Source: Candidatus Iainarchaeum sp. (GTDB taxonomy: Archaea > Iainarchaeota > Iainarchaeia > Iainarchaeales > DTGL01). Taken from it: a DNA stretch of 64,000 bases. A program made the translations under genes and the position numbers. Below the pieces are notes generated by a model. It ran no database searches. It was given only the letters and a program-made list of their open reading frames with translations, and was not told where the DNA came from. Of this stretch, positions 35,428 to 43,644 are shown in pieces (position 1 is the first letter of the stretch; each line of letters opens with the position of its first letter). The stretch covers positions 1 through 64,000 of the forward strand of contig JAOAJX010000005.1 in assembly GCA_026413945.1 (NCBI GenBank), in the 5' to 3' direction.

Positions 35428-35463
35428 CCTCCTACCTTTCGGTTTTTCATCGGAAATTAGAAG
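35428..35463 (-). promoter_or_regulatory. Possible Shine-Dalgarno-masking hairpin in the eL8 leader
   Basis: On the RNA, CUUCU (plus-strand 35459-35463) can pair with AGGAG (35429-35433) inside the Shine-Dalgarno motif, with one G-U pair. The loop carries GAUGA and CCGA, words reminiscent of kink-turn elements. L7Ae is known to repress its own mRNA through a leader kink-turn in Sulfolobus. I could not draw a convincing kink-turn here. Confidence 0.25.
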
Positions 35464-35516
35464 CCTTTATCTATTTATTCTAGAGGAAGTTTTAAAATTG
35501 TTTGTTGCAAGCAAAG

Positions 35517-37175
35517 TTATCTGTGTATAAATATCCCCATGATTCCGTTTTCGCTTATAGCATCCACTTTCACAAAACCGAGATTGTCAATGTAATATGT
35601 CTCGCCTTCTTTAAAATTTATGCTTTTATCAGCAAATTTCTTAATCGTAGTGCCGTCAGGCATCTTTATGTATAAATCAATAGTGGAAAGCACCCAAGGC
35701 ACTATGGGTTCTATTTTTTCGTGCCCAGCATATTCCGCAAACGCTTGCATTTCTGTGATTTTTTTCAGCTTTACATTATATGCATTTCTAAGTCTGAAAA
35801 TGCCCTTAGTAGATTCAATTGCGCTTTTATCAACCAAGAAAGGCTGCAGGTCAGCGTTTAAGTTTATAGTTATATTTTCACCTAACTTGACTGTTTTTTC
35901 TGGTGGAAATTCCACTATGAGTTTAAATGGTTTTTCTATTGTGTTGATTCGTGGGCTTTTTTCACTTATTAATTCCCTATTTATAGCGGTAAGCATATCC
36001 CACTCAACAGTTGTATCATTAGGCTTAGTACCTATTTCCATTATTATCCGCCTTATCGTTTCTGGGACAAACCCGCGCTTTCTTAAAGCAACTATAGTAC
36101 CTAGTCTTGGATCATCCCAACCGCTATACAAACCCTCCTCTATTGCAGCTTTTGTTTTAGATGTTGAAAGAATTACACCTTCTAGCATTACACGACCAGT
36201 ATATATTGTGTGTGGGTACTCCCAGCCAAAATAATTATATAGAAAAACTTGCTTTGTCTCGTTTTGTTTGTGTTCTTGCCCCCTGATAATTAGAGTCACC
36301 TCCATTAGATGGTCATCTATTGCTGAAGCAAAGTTGTAGCTTGGCCATACATGCTGATCATCTTTGACTTTTGGGTGATTTGGTTTATCAACAACTTTTG
36401 CAATCCACCAGTCCCTAACACTTGGATCTAGGTGGCTTAAAATAGTTTTTATCCTTATTACAGCTTCACCTTCTTTATACTGATTTTTGACCATTTTATC
36501 AAATCTTTTCATGTGCTCCTTTGATGGTTTTTCTCTGCACGGGCATGGAAGTTGCTTTTTTACTCTGGCACGCCAATACTCAGGATTACATGTACAAACA
36601 TATGCTCTCCCGCTTTCTATGAGCTCAACCATGTATTTTTTGTATATTTCTAGCCTATCGCTGGCAAAATAGACTTCGTCAATTTTACATCCCAACCACT
36701 CAAGATCACGCCTGAAAATTTCTTCAGCATTTGGCATCGGCTTTTTAACTTTTGGATCAGTATCGTCAAACCTTAATATAAATTTTCCATCATATTTTCT
36801 TGCATAGTCATGACTCAAAATAGCCGCCCTCGCATTGCCTATATGCATAGGCCCATTCGGATTTGGCGCAAACCTTGTTATAACTTTCTGCTTTTTAGCC
36901 CATGGTAGATCCTCCAACCCCAAAACCTTCTGCTTTGGCTTTAGCTCGTAACCCTCAATATTTTCGATTTTTTGATACTCATTTTTTATTTCATCAAAGG
37001 CCATGGCATTTACTTTAGAAACAGCTTCCTTAGCAATTTCTGACAAGGTTTTTATGTCAGAATCTGGAAATAGCGCCTTAAGCTTACCAACAACAGCAAC
37101 CTCATTCGCTTTTCCTTCGTGTAAAAATGCATTCTTTATCGAATATTTGTATGCAGCATTTTCTATGCTTTGCAT
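35517..37175 (-). CDS. gltX: Glutamyl-tRNA synthetase, archaeal type
   Basis: Charges tRNA-Glu, and probably tRNA-Gln before amidation. The class I HIGH-type motif is PMHIGNARAAI in RFAPNPNGP, and the KMSKS position reads LSTSK. A helical N-terminal ~90-residue extension and beta-barrel anticodon-binding domains match archaeal GluRS. 552 aa. The TATA-like run 17-34 bases upstream suggests a nearly leaderless message. It is the only aminoacyl-tRNA synthetase in the window. Confidence 0.96.
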   Translation of the reverse strand: MQSIENAAYKYSIKNAFLHEGKANEVAVVGKLKALFPDSDIKTLSEIAKEAVSKVNAMAFDEIKNEYQKIENIEGYELKPKQKVLGLEDLPWAKKQKVITRFAPNPNGPMHIGNARAAILSHDYARKYDGKFILRFDDTDPKVKKPMPNAEEIFRRDLEWLGCKIDEVYFASDRLEIYKKYMVELIESGRAYVCTCNPEYWRARVKKQLPCPCREKPSKEHMKRFDKMVKNQYKEGEAVIRIKTILSHLDPSVRDWWIAKVVDKPNHPKVKDDQHVWPSYNFASAIDDHLMEVTLIIRGQEHKQNETKQVFLYNYFGWEYPHTIYTGRVMLEGVILSTSKTKAAIEEGLYSGWDDPRLGTIVALRKRGFVPETIRRIIMEIGTKPNDTTVEWDMLTAINRELISEKSPRINTIEKPFKLIVEFPPEKTVKLGENITINLNADLQPFLVDKSAIESTKGIFRLRNAYNVKLKKITEMQAFAEYAGHEKIEPIVPWVLSTIDLYIKMPDGTTIKKFADKSINFKEGETYYIDNLGFVKVDAISENGIMGIFIHR

Positions 37176-37191
37176 ATATGCTATTTATATA

Positions 37192-37209
37192 GGAATATTT
37201 TTAAATATG
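37192..37209 (-). promoter_or_regulatory. TATA region for gltX
   Basis: CATATTTAAAAATATTCC on the minus strand is centred about 25 bases before the gltX ATG, which predicts transcription starting at or very near the start codon. No GGTGA motif is present, consistent with leaderless translation. Confidence 0.45.
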
Positions 37210-37239
37210 AACAAAAGTTGAACAAAATTAGAATTCAAA

Positions 37240-37983
37240 TCAGTTCTTTGTATCTGCCCAGCTCCTTTCAAAGTGCTGCCTAAGTGGCTCTATCAAAGGA
37301 GCATTATTCCAAACCGCGAAACAGTATTCTTCACCTTCTTTTTTTAAATCACCAAGTGCAATAATCAATTTTTTATTGTCTACTATATATGCTTCAAGAC
37401 CATGCTGTGCTGATTTGATATCGACACCATATTTAAGTATATCTTCAAGCTCACCTGCTTTTGGGTGTAATATCTTTACCTGCACATTCTTTTCCTTAAG
37501 TCCTTTTATTGCTTTTTTGATTGGTACATGCTTTGCCAGAATCTCGGCAAAGCCAAGAAGTGAGCTTTCTGCACTTTGCAATTCAAGAGCAATCATTTTT
37601 ATGAAATCATTTTTGTCCTTGACTCTCAGGATTCTCGTACCCGATTCTTCTGCAACTTTGGATGATTTTAGTGCTTCCTTCGCCTTCTCCGCACTTTCTA
37701 TTAGCGCCGAGAATCGCTTTTTTTTCTCCTCAACAAGAATATTCAGTACCTCTTCAGGCTCTTTTGCAACATATCTTTTTGGCCTACCCTGGAGTTTTAT
37801 CACTAAATTTTTTGAAGCTAAATCATCGAGAACATCATAAATCCTTGTTTTTGGTACTTCAGCCAATCTTGAAAGTTCCGGGGCTTTTACTTCTTTCATA
37901 CGTGTAAGAGCGCTCAGCGTCTTTGATTCATATTCTGTGAGTCCTAAATCTTGAAAGAGCGTAATAAGATTTTCCTTTTTCAT
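37240..37983 (-). CDS. TrmB-like transcriptional regulator
   Basis: An N-terminal winged helix (DLGLTEYESKTLSALTRMKEVKAPELSRLAEVPKTRIYDVLDDL) is followed by a coiled coil (~85-110) and a C-terminal domain with PLD-like features (ILHPKAGELEDILKYG). 247 aa. Such regulators often bind sugars or other metabolites; the effector cannot be told here. It stands alone between gltX and MEMO1. An AAGGTGG motif precedes the ATG, and the leader contains CACC-N10-GGTG, which could be an autoregulatory site. Confidence 0.87.
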   Translation of the reverse strand: MKKENLITLFQDLGLTEYESKTLSALTRMKEVKAPELSRLAEVPKTRIYDVLDDLASKNLVIKLQGRPKRYVAKEPEEVLNILVEEKKKRFSALIESAEKAKEALKSSKVAEESGTRILRVKDKNDFIKMIALELQSAESSLLGFAEILAKHVPIKKAIKGLKEKNVQVKILHPKAGELEDILKYGVDIKSAQHGLEAYIVDNKKLIIALGDLKKEGEEYCFAVWNNAPLIEPLRQHFERSWADTKN

Positions 37984-38111
37984 ATAACCACCTTTTGAAC
38001 TTGGTGAAACGACAATTTATTTATTTTTTTTCTATATTATTACATCTTCATAATTTATAATTGTTACATATAAACAAAAATCAGATATTACGACTTTTTT
38101 TGCCAGAACAC

Positions 38112-38909
38112 TTATAAAAAAACTATTCCAGCATAGCCTACAACATTTGCGTAATCTTTGCTAAAACTCGCAGAAGTGGAATATTCAATAAGTTGGGCCT
38201 TTTTTCTTCCGATCATTTTGCAGTACTGGAGCAAAACCGTTATTGGCGAGACGCCACATATGCTGAAGTTTCTCCCAGTTGCCAGTTCATAAAACTCGCG
38301 TGGGCTTATCTTCTTTATAATATCAATTGCTAACAAATCTTTTTCTTTTGCACTCCTCTCAGTTACAAAATGTGAGAAGTCACTAGAAGCAACAACATTA
38401 AAATCATTTTCTTTAGCATTTTCCGCAATTATTTTGCCAAATTCAACAAGTTTTTCAAATTCAGTGGTTGCTATTGTCACTGGCACAACTTTTATTGGCC
38501 TAAACCTGTGCTGTAACAATGGTAATATTACTTCGATTGAGTGCTCCGCTATATGCGCAGATTCATCAAAATCTGCAAATCCTTTTTGCTGTAATCTCTT
38601 GGAGAGCCCTTTATCAACCTTCACTTTACCGAGCGGGGTAATCCATGAGTCGCTTTCACTCAAAGCTATATCACAACCCATGCCAGTATGATTTGGACTT
38701 AAAATAATGAATCTTTCCTTTTTTTCCAACAAAGCAATTGTTTTTGCGGCAACTCTGCCGCTGTAATTGTAACCAGCATGCGGTACAATCGCCTCAGACG
38801 CTTTTTCGAAGAACTCAATTCTATTAAAAAGATTAGCAATATTTTCTTGTAATTTTGTTCTGCCTGAAGGATAAAACAATCCACAAACAGCAGGAATCCT
38901 ATCGCCCAT
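38112..38909 (-). CDS. MEMO1 family protein
   Basis: Nonheme-iron dioxygenase-fold protein (AmmeMemoRadiSam system protein B). The conserved His-containing motifs are present: VPHAGYNYSGRVAAK, LSPNHTG, AEHSIEVILPLL and SSDFSHFV. 265 aa, normal. In archaea it is frequently next to rps2, as here. The partner AMMECR1 and radical-SAM genes are not in the window. The biochemical role in archaea is unresolved. The ATG has no GGTGA motif. Confidence 0.93.
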   Translation of the reverse strand: MGDRIPAVCGLFYPSGRTKLQENIANLFNRIEFFEKASEAIVPHAGYNYSGRVAAKTIALLEKKERFIILSPNHTGMGCDIALSESDSWITPLGKVKVDKGLSKRLQQKGFADFDESAHIAEHSIEVILPLLQHRFRPIKVVPVTIATTEFEKLVEFGKIIAENAKENDFNVVASSDFSHFVTERSAKEKDLLAIDIIKKISPREFYELATGRNFSICGVSPITVLLQYCKMIGRKKAQLIEYSTSASFSKDYANVVGYAGIVFL

Positions 38910-38947
38910 ATTTAAAATTAGTCCAAATTTAGTTAAAATTTTTTCTG

Positions 38948-39580
38948 TTATTTATTTTGCATCAGGTTTTCAGATTCCTTGCCTTTTTGTTTGGACTCAA
39001 AGTCCTCAACCTTCAGGTTGAATGGCTTTTCTTTCTTTTGGCCTTTAGCTTTTAATATTTCTCTTGCCAACAGCCAGTAAACGAGAGCCAAACTTTTCTT
39101 TCCCTTGTTATTACAAGGTATAATCAAATCAACAAATTCAGTGCCATTATCCGTACTGCACATGGCCACAATTATGCTATGTTGCCTCGCTGCTTCCTCC
39201 AGTGCTTGACGGTCGTTAGTAGTATCTGTTATTATTACAAGATCTGGCTCAAAAAAACCTTTCATCTGAGGGTTTGTCATTGTCCCCGGAATATAGCGCC
39301 CATATATTGCTCTAGCCCCAGTGACTTCTGCAAATTTTTTTATCGGTTCTCTGCCATACTCTTTTTGCGAAACAACAGCAATTTTTTCTGTGTTGAAAGT
39401 GGCTATAAATCTGCTTGCTATGCGTATCCTTTCATCTATTGTTCCGATATCTAAAACCTTCAATCTGTCCGACCTTTTCTTAAATATGAAGCGGCGCATT
39501 CCCTCGCTTTTGTATTTGGCACCAATATGTATGCCTGCTTGCAAATAATCCTTTGCTGCAATCAAAGTTTTAGTTACCAA
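38948..39580 (-). CDS. rps2: Small-subunit ribosomal protein uS2
   Basis: 210 aa. YLQAGIHIGAKYKSEGMRRFIF, GRYIPGTMTNPQ and FFEPDLVIITDTTNDRQALEEA are diagnostic. TTG start behind GGTGATAAC. Most archaea place rpoK and enolase between rpoN and rps2; neither is present here. Confidence 0.97.
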   Translation of the reverse strand: MVTKTLIAAKDYLQAGIHIGAKYKSEGMRRFIFKKRSDRLKVLDIGTIDERIRIASRFIATFNTEKIAVVSQKEYGREPIKKFAEVTGARAIYGRYIPGTMTNPQMKGFFEPDLVIITDTTNDRQALEEAARQHSIIVAMCSTDNGTEFVDLIIPCNNKGKKSLALVYWLLAREILKAKGQKKEKPFNLKVEDFESKQKGKESENLMQNK

Positions 39581-39598
39581 GTTATCACCATATTATAA

Positions 39599-39793
39599 TT
39601 ATATAGAAAACTTCATTAGATCATCTATTACTTCAACATGTGTTAGAAGCATCCGCCTGCAACAGTATCTTTTCACACCCATTTCATCTAGTACTTCTTT
39701 GGGATTCTTACCTTTTCTAACTTCTTCCTCGAATTTCTTATGCAAATCCCCAACAACACTTCCGCAACTAAAACACCTTACAGGTATTATCAT
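39599..39793 (-). CDS. rpoN: RNA polymerase subunit RpoN (Rpb10)
   Basis: 64-aa zinc-bundle assembly subunit. PVRCFSCGSVVGDL, the KEVLDEMGVKRYCCRRM motif and the four Cys are all present. The track merged it with an upstream open frame; ATG 39793 follows AAAGGTGATATA and is the true start. It begins 5 bases after the uS9 stop. Confidence 0.97.
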   Translation of the reverse strand: MIIPVRCFSCGSVVGDLHKKFEEEVRKGKNPKEVLDEMGVKRYCCRRMLLTHVEVIDDLMKFSI

Positions 39794-39797
39794 TATA

Positions 39798-40211
39798 TCA
39801 CCTTTTTGTTTTCTGCCTTTTCTTTCTTGCACCTTTTCCAAGAGGTTTTTTGCTTTCTTTTCTTCGTGGGTCATCAACAAGCAAGAGCCTATCATATTGC
39901 CTGAACTTTTTCTCAAGGTTTTTGTCCTTGCTAACTTTAACAAGTGCCTTTGCAATTGCACTTCTTGCACAGACAGCTTGGGCCATTGCCCCACCACCAG
40001 ACGCTTTAACCACGATATCAAATTTTTTTGCAATTTCTCCTGCCAAAATAAGTGGTTCCTCAATAAAAACTTTCACATATTTTGGCTCTATTGTGCTCAG
40101 ATCCCTCTTGTTTATTGAGACCTTTCCAGAGCCTTCCTTTATGATAGCCCTGGCAACTGCAGATTTTTTCTTAGACACAAAAATTAATCTTTTTTTACCT
40201 TTTTTTACCAT
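39798..40211 (-). CDS. rps9: Small-subunit ribosomal protein uS9
   Basis: 137 aa. KKSAVARAIIKEGSGKVSINK, VKASGGGAMAQAVCARSAIAKAL and the C-terminal DPRRKESKK..GKGARKKRQKTKR, which reaches the P-site tRNA, are present. ATG 40211 lies two bases after the uL13 stop and is preferred to the GTG three codons earlier. Confidence 0.96.
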   Translation of the reverse strand: MVKKGKKRLIFVSKKKSAVARAIIKEGSGKVSINKRDLSTIEPKYVKVFIEEPLILAGEIAKKFDIVVKASGGGAMAQAVCARSAIAKALVKVSKDKNLEKKFRQYDRLLLVDDPRRKESKKPLGKGARKKRQKTKR

Positions 40212-40213
40212 AT

Positions 40214-40636
40214 TTACCACTTTGCGCCAAGTTTTTTACAAAGCTCTTCTAATGATATAGCAGCCTCTTTCCCATTGTATTTCGCAATCCTTATATTTTC
40301 TGCTTTATTCGCATCTAAACCTTTCGGAATACCGATGAAAACCCTTACTCTTTTTTCTGCCTTTTTGCCACGGTTCGTTTTATTTGGAAGCATACCAGTG
40401 ATTGCTTTTTTAAGTATTTTATCTGGTCTTTTAGGGAATTTTGGACCTCTCTCTGGATTGCCTTTTCTGGTCAAATTTATCCTTCTTCGCCACCTTTGCA
40501 CAACTACTTCTTCTTGGCCAATAACAACTGCTTTTTCGGCATTAATAATATCAATTCTTTCCCCCATTAATGCTCTTTGCGCAACTATGCTTGACAGTCT
40601 CCCCACCACATGTTCTTTAGCATCTATTATTGCCAT
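40214..40636 (-). CDS. rpl13: Large-subunit ribosomal protein uL13
   Basis: 140 aa. IDAKEHVVGRLSSIVAQRAL, GPKFPKRPDKILKKAITGMLP and RVRVFIGIP identify uL13. It lies in the conserved eL18-uL13-uS9-rpoN cluster, 8 bases after eL18. Confidence 0.97.
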   Translation of the reverse strand: MAIIDAKEHVVGRLSSIVAQRALMGERIDIINAEKAVVIGQEEVVVQRWRRRINLTRKGNPERGPKFPKRPDKILKKAITGMLPNKTNRGKKAEKRVRVFIGIPKGLDANKAENIRIAKYNGKEAAISLEELCKKLGAKW

Positions 40637-40644
40637 ATAGCCAC

Positions 40645-41001
40645 CTATTTTACAATAATTAATTTACTTCCTTCTATTTTTTTATCAATGATCTCAGCTA
40701 AATATTGAACGTTGCCACCTTTTTCTAGAATCTTTTGCTCTGCACTTTTACTAACATCAAGCGCAATAACCTTTATTGGTAAAGCAATGTCACCATTGCC
40801 TAGGACCTTGCCAGGAACAACAAATATTTTATCATTATTTTTCTTGCCTAATCTATCAAGATCATAAAGATTTACAACAGCCATTGTTCTAGTTGGTTTT
40901 TCAATACATTCAGCTATTCTTCTCCATATCATTTGTTTATCGGATATTGCTTTTTTTTTGAGTTCGTTGATTAATTCTATTGTTTTTGATTTCTTATTCA
41001 T
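40645..41001 (-). CDS. rpl18e: Large-subunit ribosomal protein eL18
   Basis: 118 aa, archaeal length. NLYDLDRLGKKNNDKIFVVPGKVLGNGDI and VIALDVSKSAEQKI are typical. It lies downstream of the tRNA-Leu gene with only 37 bases between, so the tRNA is probably cut from the same transcript. Confidence 0.96.
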   Translation of the reverse strand: MNKKSKTIELINELKKKAISDKQMIWRRIAECIEKPTRTMAVVNLYDLDRLGKKNNDKIFVVPGKVLGNGDIALPIKVIALDVSKSAEQKILEKGGNVQYLAEIIDKKIEGSKLIIVK

Positions 41002-41037
41002 AAGACCATCTCTTGCAAGTATTTTTCAGATCAGCAT

Positions 41038-41138
41038 TGCAGGAGGGCGGATTCGAACCGCCGAAGGCACTAAGCCACAGGATTTCTAAACCAAGGGGCT
41101 CTTAAGTCCTGCCCCTTTGGCCGCTCGGGCACTCCTGC
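41038..41138 (-). tRNA. tRNA-Leu (anticodon UAA) with a 17-base intron
   Basis: Acceptor arm GCAGGAG pairs fully with CTCCTGC, followed by discriminator A. CCA is not encoded. D-arm CCCGAGCGGCCAAAGGGG, a long variable arm (GGC TTAGT GCC) and T-arm GGCGG-TTCGAAT-CCGCC are all intact. The anticodon arm reads CAGGA-CTTAAG...A-TCCTG with an insertion after position 37. The five-base stem and UAA anticodon give leucine, and the long variable arm agrees. It ends one base from the rpoD stop and lies in the ribosomal superoperon on the same strand. Confidence 0.95.
41084..41100 (-). other. tRNA-Leu intron at canonical 37/38 position
   Basis: 17 bases (AGCCCCTTGGTTTAGAA on the transcript) separate G37 from A38. 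A relaxed bulge-helix-bulge can be drawn: CUUA of the anticodon loop against UUAG with one U-U mismatch, and a small intron hairpin. GCCCCTTGG within the intron is also complementary to CCAAAGGGGC of the D-arm apart from one bulged A. The splicing endonuclease is not in the window, but RtcB, the ligase, is at 59.5 kb. Confidence 0.85.
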
Positions 41139-41139
41139 A

Positions 41140-41889
41140 TCATTTCAATTTCTTAAGCTCATCTTCAAATTTTTCGCACCTCTCTCTAATTGCCTCTATT
41201 GCTTTTTCAAGAACCAATGCCGGTTTCAAAGAACCATAAGTCTCGACTTTTAGTATGAAACTATTATTTGTAAGGTTAAGCTTCAGTTTCCCATTGCTAG
41301 CTTCTTCACAGCAAAAGCAAAGATCACAGCTTTCAGGCCTTTCGATTAACACTTTACCAGCTCTGTATTCGAGTATTTTTTTTGGACATGAATTCAAAAC
41401 GTTTTTGGCGGTTTTTTCATCCACTTCTCCATCAAGTTTAGGTAATTCGTAGTATGCTATTAGTGCTGGCTGCCATTTTGCATGTTCTCTTCCTGTATCA
41501 ACAACAGCCTCCATTTCGAAGAAGATTTGTTGACCATCCTTAAGCTTTACTATTGGGACATCTTTGGCCGTAATTTCCACATTTGGGTCAGAACACTTTA
41601 TATCTGCACTAGTAACTACTTTTGGACCTCGTTCTTTCAACACGAGTTTTACCTTGTCGCCTTTTTTATATATCTTAGGATCGGTTTTTATAGGCAAAAG
41701 TGCCAATCGCATTCCAATATACTCATCAAAAAGAACAGAAGAGTTTTTATGAATCGCTATGTTTTCAACCGCTAACACCGGAACATCGCTCATAGCACAT
41801 CTACGAATTGCGTTCATTACTTTTGTATTCGTGCCAATTATTTTTAGTACGCAAATTTTTTCATTTTCTTCAATCTTCCTTATGTTCAT
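41140..41889 (-). CDS. rpoD: RNA polymerase subunit RpoD (Rpb3), Fe-S type
   Basis: Assembly platform subunit of RNA polymerase. RRCAMSDVPVLAVE and DEYIGMRLALLPI are core motifs. An inserted domain has C168-P and C188-x2-C191-x2-C194, a complete set for one [4Fe-4S] cluster as in Fe-S-bearing archaeal RpoD. Cys193 is extra. 249 aa. It begins 10 bases after uS11, and its stop is one base from the tRNA-Leu. Confidence 0.96.
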   Translation of the reverse strand: MNIRKIEENEKICVLKIIGTNTKVMNAIRRCAMSDVPVLAVENIAIHKNSSVLFDEYIGMRLALLPIKTDPKIYKKGDKVKLVLKERGPKVVTSADIKCSDPNVEITAKDVPIVKLKDGQQIFFEMEAVVDTGREHAKWQPALIAYYELPKLDGEVDEKTAKNVLNSCPKKILEYRAGKVLIERPESCDLCFCCEEASNGKLKLNLTNNSFILKVETYGSLKPALVLEKAIEAIRERCEKFEDELKKLK

Positions 41890-41898
41890 ATAAAAACC

Positions 41899-42288
41899 TC
41901 ATTTCTTCTTCCTAAACTTTTTCTTCTTTCTACAGCCGTCATGCGGGATAGGGGTAACATTTTCTATATGCTTTATTTGCAAACCATTTCTCGTAAGGCT
42001 TCTTATTGCTGCTTCACTTCCTTTGCCAGGAGCAGTACTTTTGTTACCACCCGGGCCACGTACTCTTACTGTTACTGAATATATGCCCATTTCCCGAGCT
42101 TTTTGCGCTATAATCTCAGCAACTTTCATAGCAGTATATGGCGTACCTTGCTTATGATCTGCTTTTTCTACCATGCCTCCAGTGCATTTTGCTATTGTTT
42201 CCGCACAAGTTATGTCTGTTAGAAGCATCAATATGTTATTAGGAGAAGAATATATGTGCACTACTCCCTCCTTTGTTTTTTCACTCAT
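41899..42288 (-). CDS. rps11: Small-subunit ribosomal protein uS11
   Basis: 129 aa. [30 protein letters not shown]-like opening, [24 protein letters not shown] and [11 protein letters not shown] are diagnostic. ATG 42288 has GAGGTGG at good spacing and overlaps uS4 by 8 bases. Confidence 0.97.
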   Translation of the reverse strand: MSEKTKEGVVHIYSSPNNILMLLTDITCAETIAKCTGGMVEKADHKQGTPYTAMKVAEIIAQKAREMGIYSVTVRVRGPGGNKSTAPGKGSEAAIRSLTRNGLQIKHIENVTPIPHDGCRKKKKFRKKK

Positions 42289-42820
42289 CTGAGCCACCTC
42301 TAGATTTGGTCTTTACCTGTTGTATAGCCATTATTTTTTCCCCTATCTTCGGGTCGGCGAATTTTACAGTATCCTCTTCTCTCTTAAGTACTAAATAACC
42401 TGGAGCGGATACAATGCGACCACCTACACTTATATGGCCATGAGTTATCAATTGTCTCGATTGTCTCATAGTTCTAGCAAGGCCTTTTTTCACAACTATT
42501 GTTTGGAGTCTTCTTTCGAGCAATCCCTCAACCTTTATTCCCAAAACATCATCTATTGTTGCATCTTTCTTCAAAAGCCCTACCTTTTCCAAGCTTTCTA
42601 TTAAGGCTCTTTGCTGTTCAACTCTTTTTTCCAGGGGTACTGCAAGCAGTTTTCTAGCTACAATCCGCTTTCTCTTAAGGTATGCTTGCAAAATTAAGAG
42701 TTCTCTTCTATTCTTTAAACCATATTTTTTGCATAGCTCTTTTCTCTGTGTTATTTCATCTTTTTCCCAGGGTTTCCTTGGATTTTCATACTTATTTTTA
42801 GGCCTTTTAGGATCTCCCAT
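42281..42820 (-). CDS. rps4: Small-subunit ribosomal protein uS4
   Basis: 179 aa. [29 protein letters not shown] and an S4 RNA-binding domain ([34 protein letters not shown]) identify it. ATG 42820 behind AAGGTGTTTTG is preferred to the overlapping TTG one codon before. Confidence 0.97.
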   Translation of the reverse strand: MGDPKRPKNKYENPRKPWEKDEITQRKELCKKYGLKNRRELLILQAYLKRKRIVARKLLAVPLEKRVEQQRALIESLEKVGLLKKDATIDDVLGIKVEGLLERRLQTIVVKKGLARTMRQSRQLITHGHISVGGRIVSAPGYLVLKREEDTVKFADPKIGEKIMAIQQVKTKSRGGSDE

Positions 42821-42829
42821 CAAAACACC

Positions 42830-43417
42830 TTATTTTTCTTTAGACTCTCCTTTTTTTGGCGCTGAAGCTGCTTTTACTTCTTTCTTTATTACTCCAACAA
42901 TCGAGCCTTTGCCTCTGTGTGTGCTCTTGGTCCTTTGGCCTCTGACAGTTAAGCCCCAAGCCAACCTGAGGCCCCTATAACTTTTTATGATGTTCAGCCT
43001 TTTTAGATCTTCTCTTACCGCAAAGTCCAAATCACCCATTATTTTTTGCTCTGAGCTTGCATTATAAAAATTCTTTCTTCTGTTCAAGCACCATTCAGGT
43101 AAGTTAATTTTTTCAGGATTCGTAACTATTGACTCTAGCTTAGAGAGTTGTTCATCACTTAATTTTCCAATTTTTTCATCAAATTTTATGCCTTCAATTC
43201 TTTCAAACTCTTTTGCGAAAATCATGGCCAGATTACGCCCAATTCCCTTTATTTTAGTAAGGGCTTGATATATTGGTTTGTTTCCATCAAGATCTACTGA
43301 ACAAAACCTCACAATGTACCTTAATGAACTTTCTTTTGCTTTGCTTTGTGTACTAGTTTCATTAAGATTTGGCTTTTCCATTTTTTTCTCTGCTTCTTTC
43401 TCTTTTTTGCTGCTCAT
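42830..43417 (-). CDS. rps13: Small-subunit ribosomal protein uS13
   Basis: 195 aa, starting at ATG 43417. The helix-two-turn-helix core (ALTKIKGIGRNLAMIFAKE) and SYRGLRLAWGLTVRGQRTKSTHRG match uS13. A Lys/Glu-rich N-terminal extension of about 30 residues precedes the core. In most archaea cbf5 lies between eL14 and uS13; it is absent here. Confidence 0.96.
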   Translation of the reverse strand: MSSKKEKEAEKKMEKPNLNETSTQSKAKESSLRYIVRFCSVDLDGNKPIYQALTKIKGIGRNLAMIFAKEFERIEGIKFDEKIGKLSDEQLSKLESIVTNPEKINLPEWCLNRRKNFYNASSEQKIMGDLDFAVREDLKRLNIIKSYRGLRLAWGLTVRGQRTKSTHRGKGSIVGVIKKEVKAASAPKKGESKEK

Positions 43418-43418
43418 T

Positions 43419-43640
43419 TCACTCAACCTTTTGCATAATTTTTACTATTTCTTCCACAGATTTGTTTTTAATATCAATCTTTTCTTTTGTGGGAAATAAA
43501 TGCCTTATGCTGCATTTTTCCTTCTTTCCACTTTTGTAAATTATCTCGGCTCTATTTTCTTGAGTGTTAATGACAATTGCTTTTTCTCCAGCTTTCCGAC
43601 CGTTGCTTTTATAGCAAATTCTTCCAACCTCAAGTACCAT
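43419..43640 (-). CDS. rpl14e: Large-subunit ribosomal protein eL14
   Basis: 73-aa SH3-like (KOW) ribosomal protein: VGRICYKSNGRKAGEKAIVIN and IRHLFPTKEKIDIKN. Short even for archaea. Start follows GGTGATTCT. It sits in the cmk-eL14-uS13 order. Confidence 0.92.
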   Translation of the reverse strand: MVLEVGRICYKSNGRKAGEKAIVINTQENRAEIIYKSGKKEKCSIRHLFPTKEKIDIKNKSVEEIVKIMQKVE

Positions 43641-43644
43641 AGAA

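Noticed and set aside
35620-36234. 204-aa plus-strand ORF opposite gltX
   Set aside because: Shadow frame; gltX motifs on the minus strand account for the whole region.
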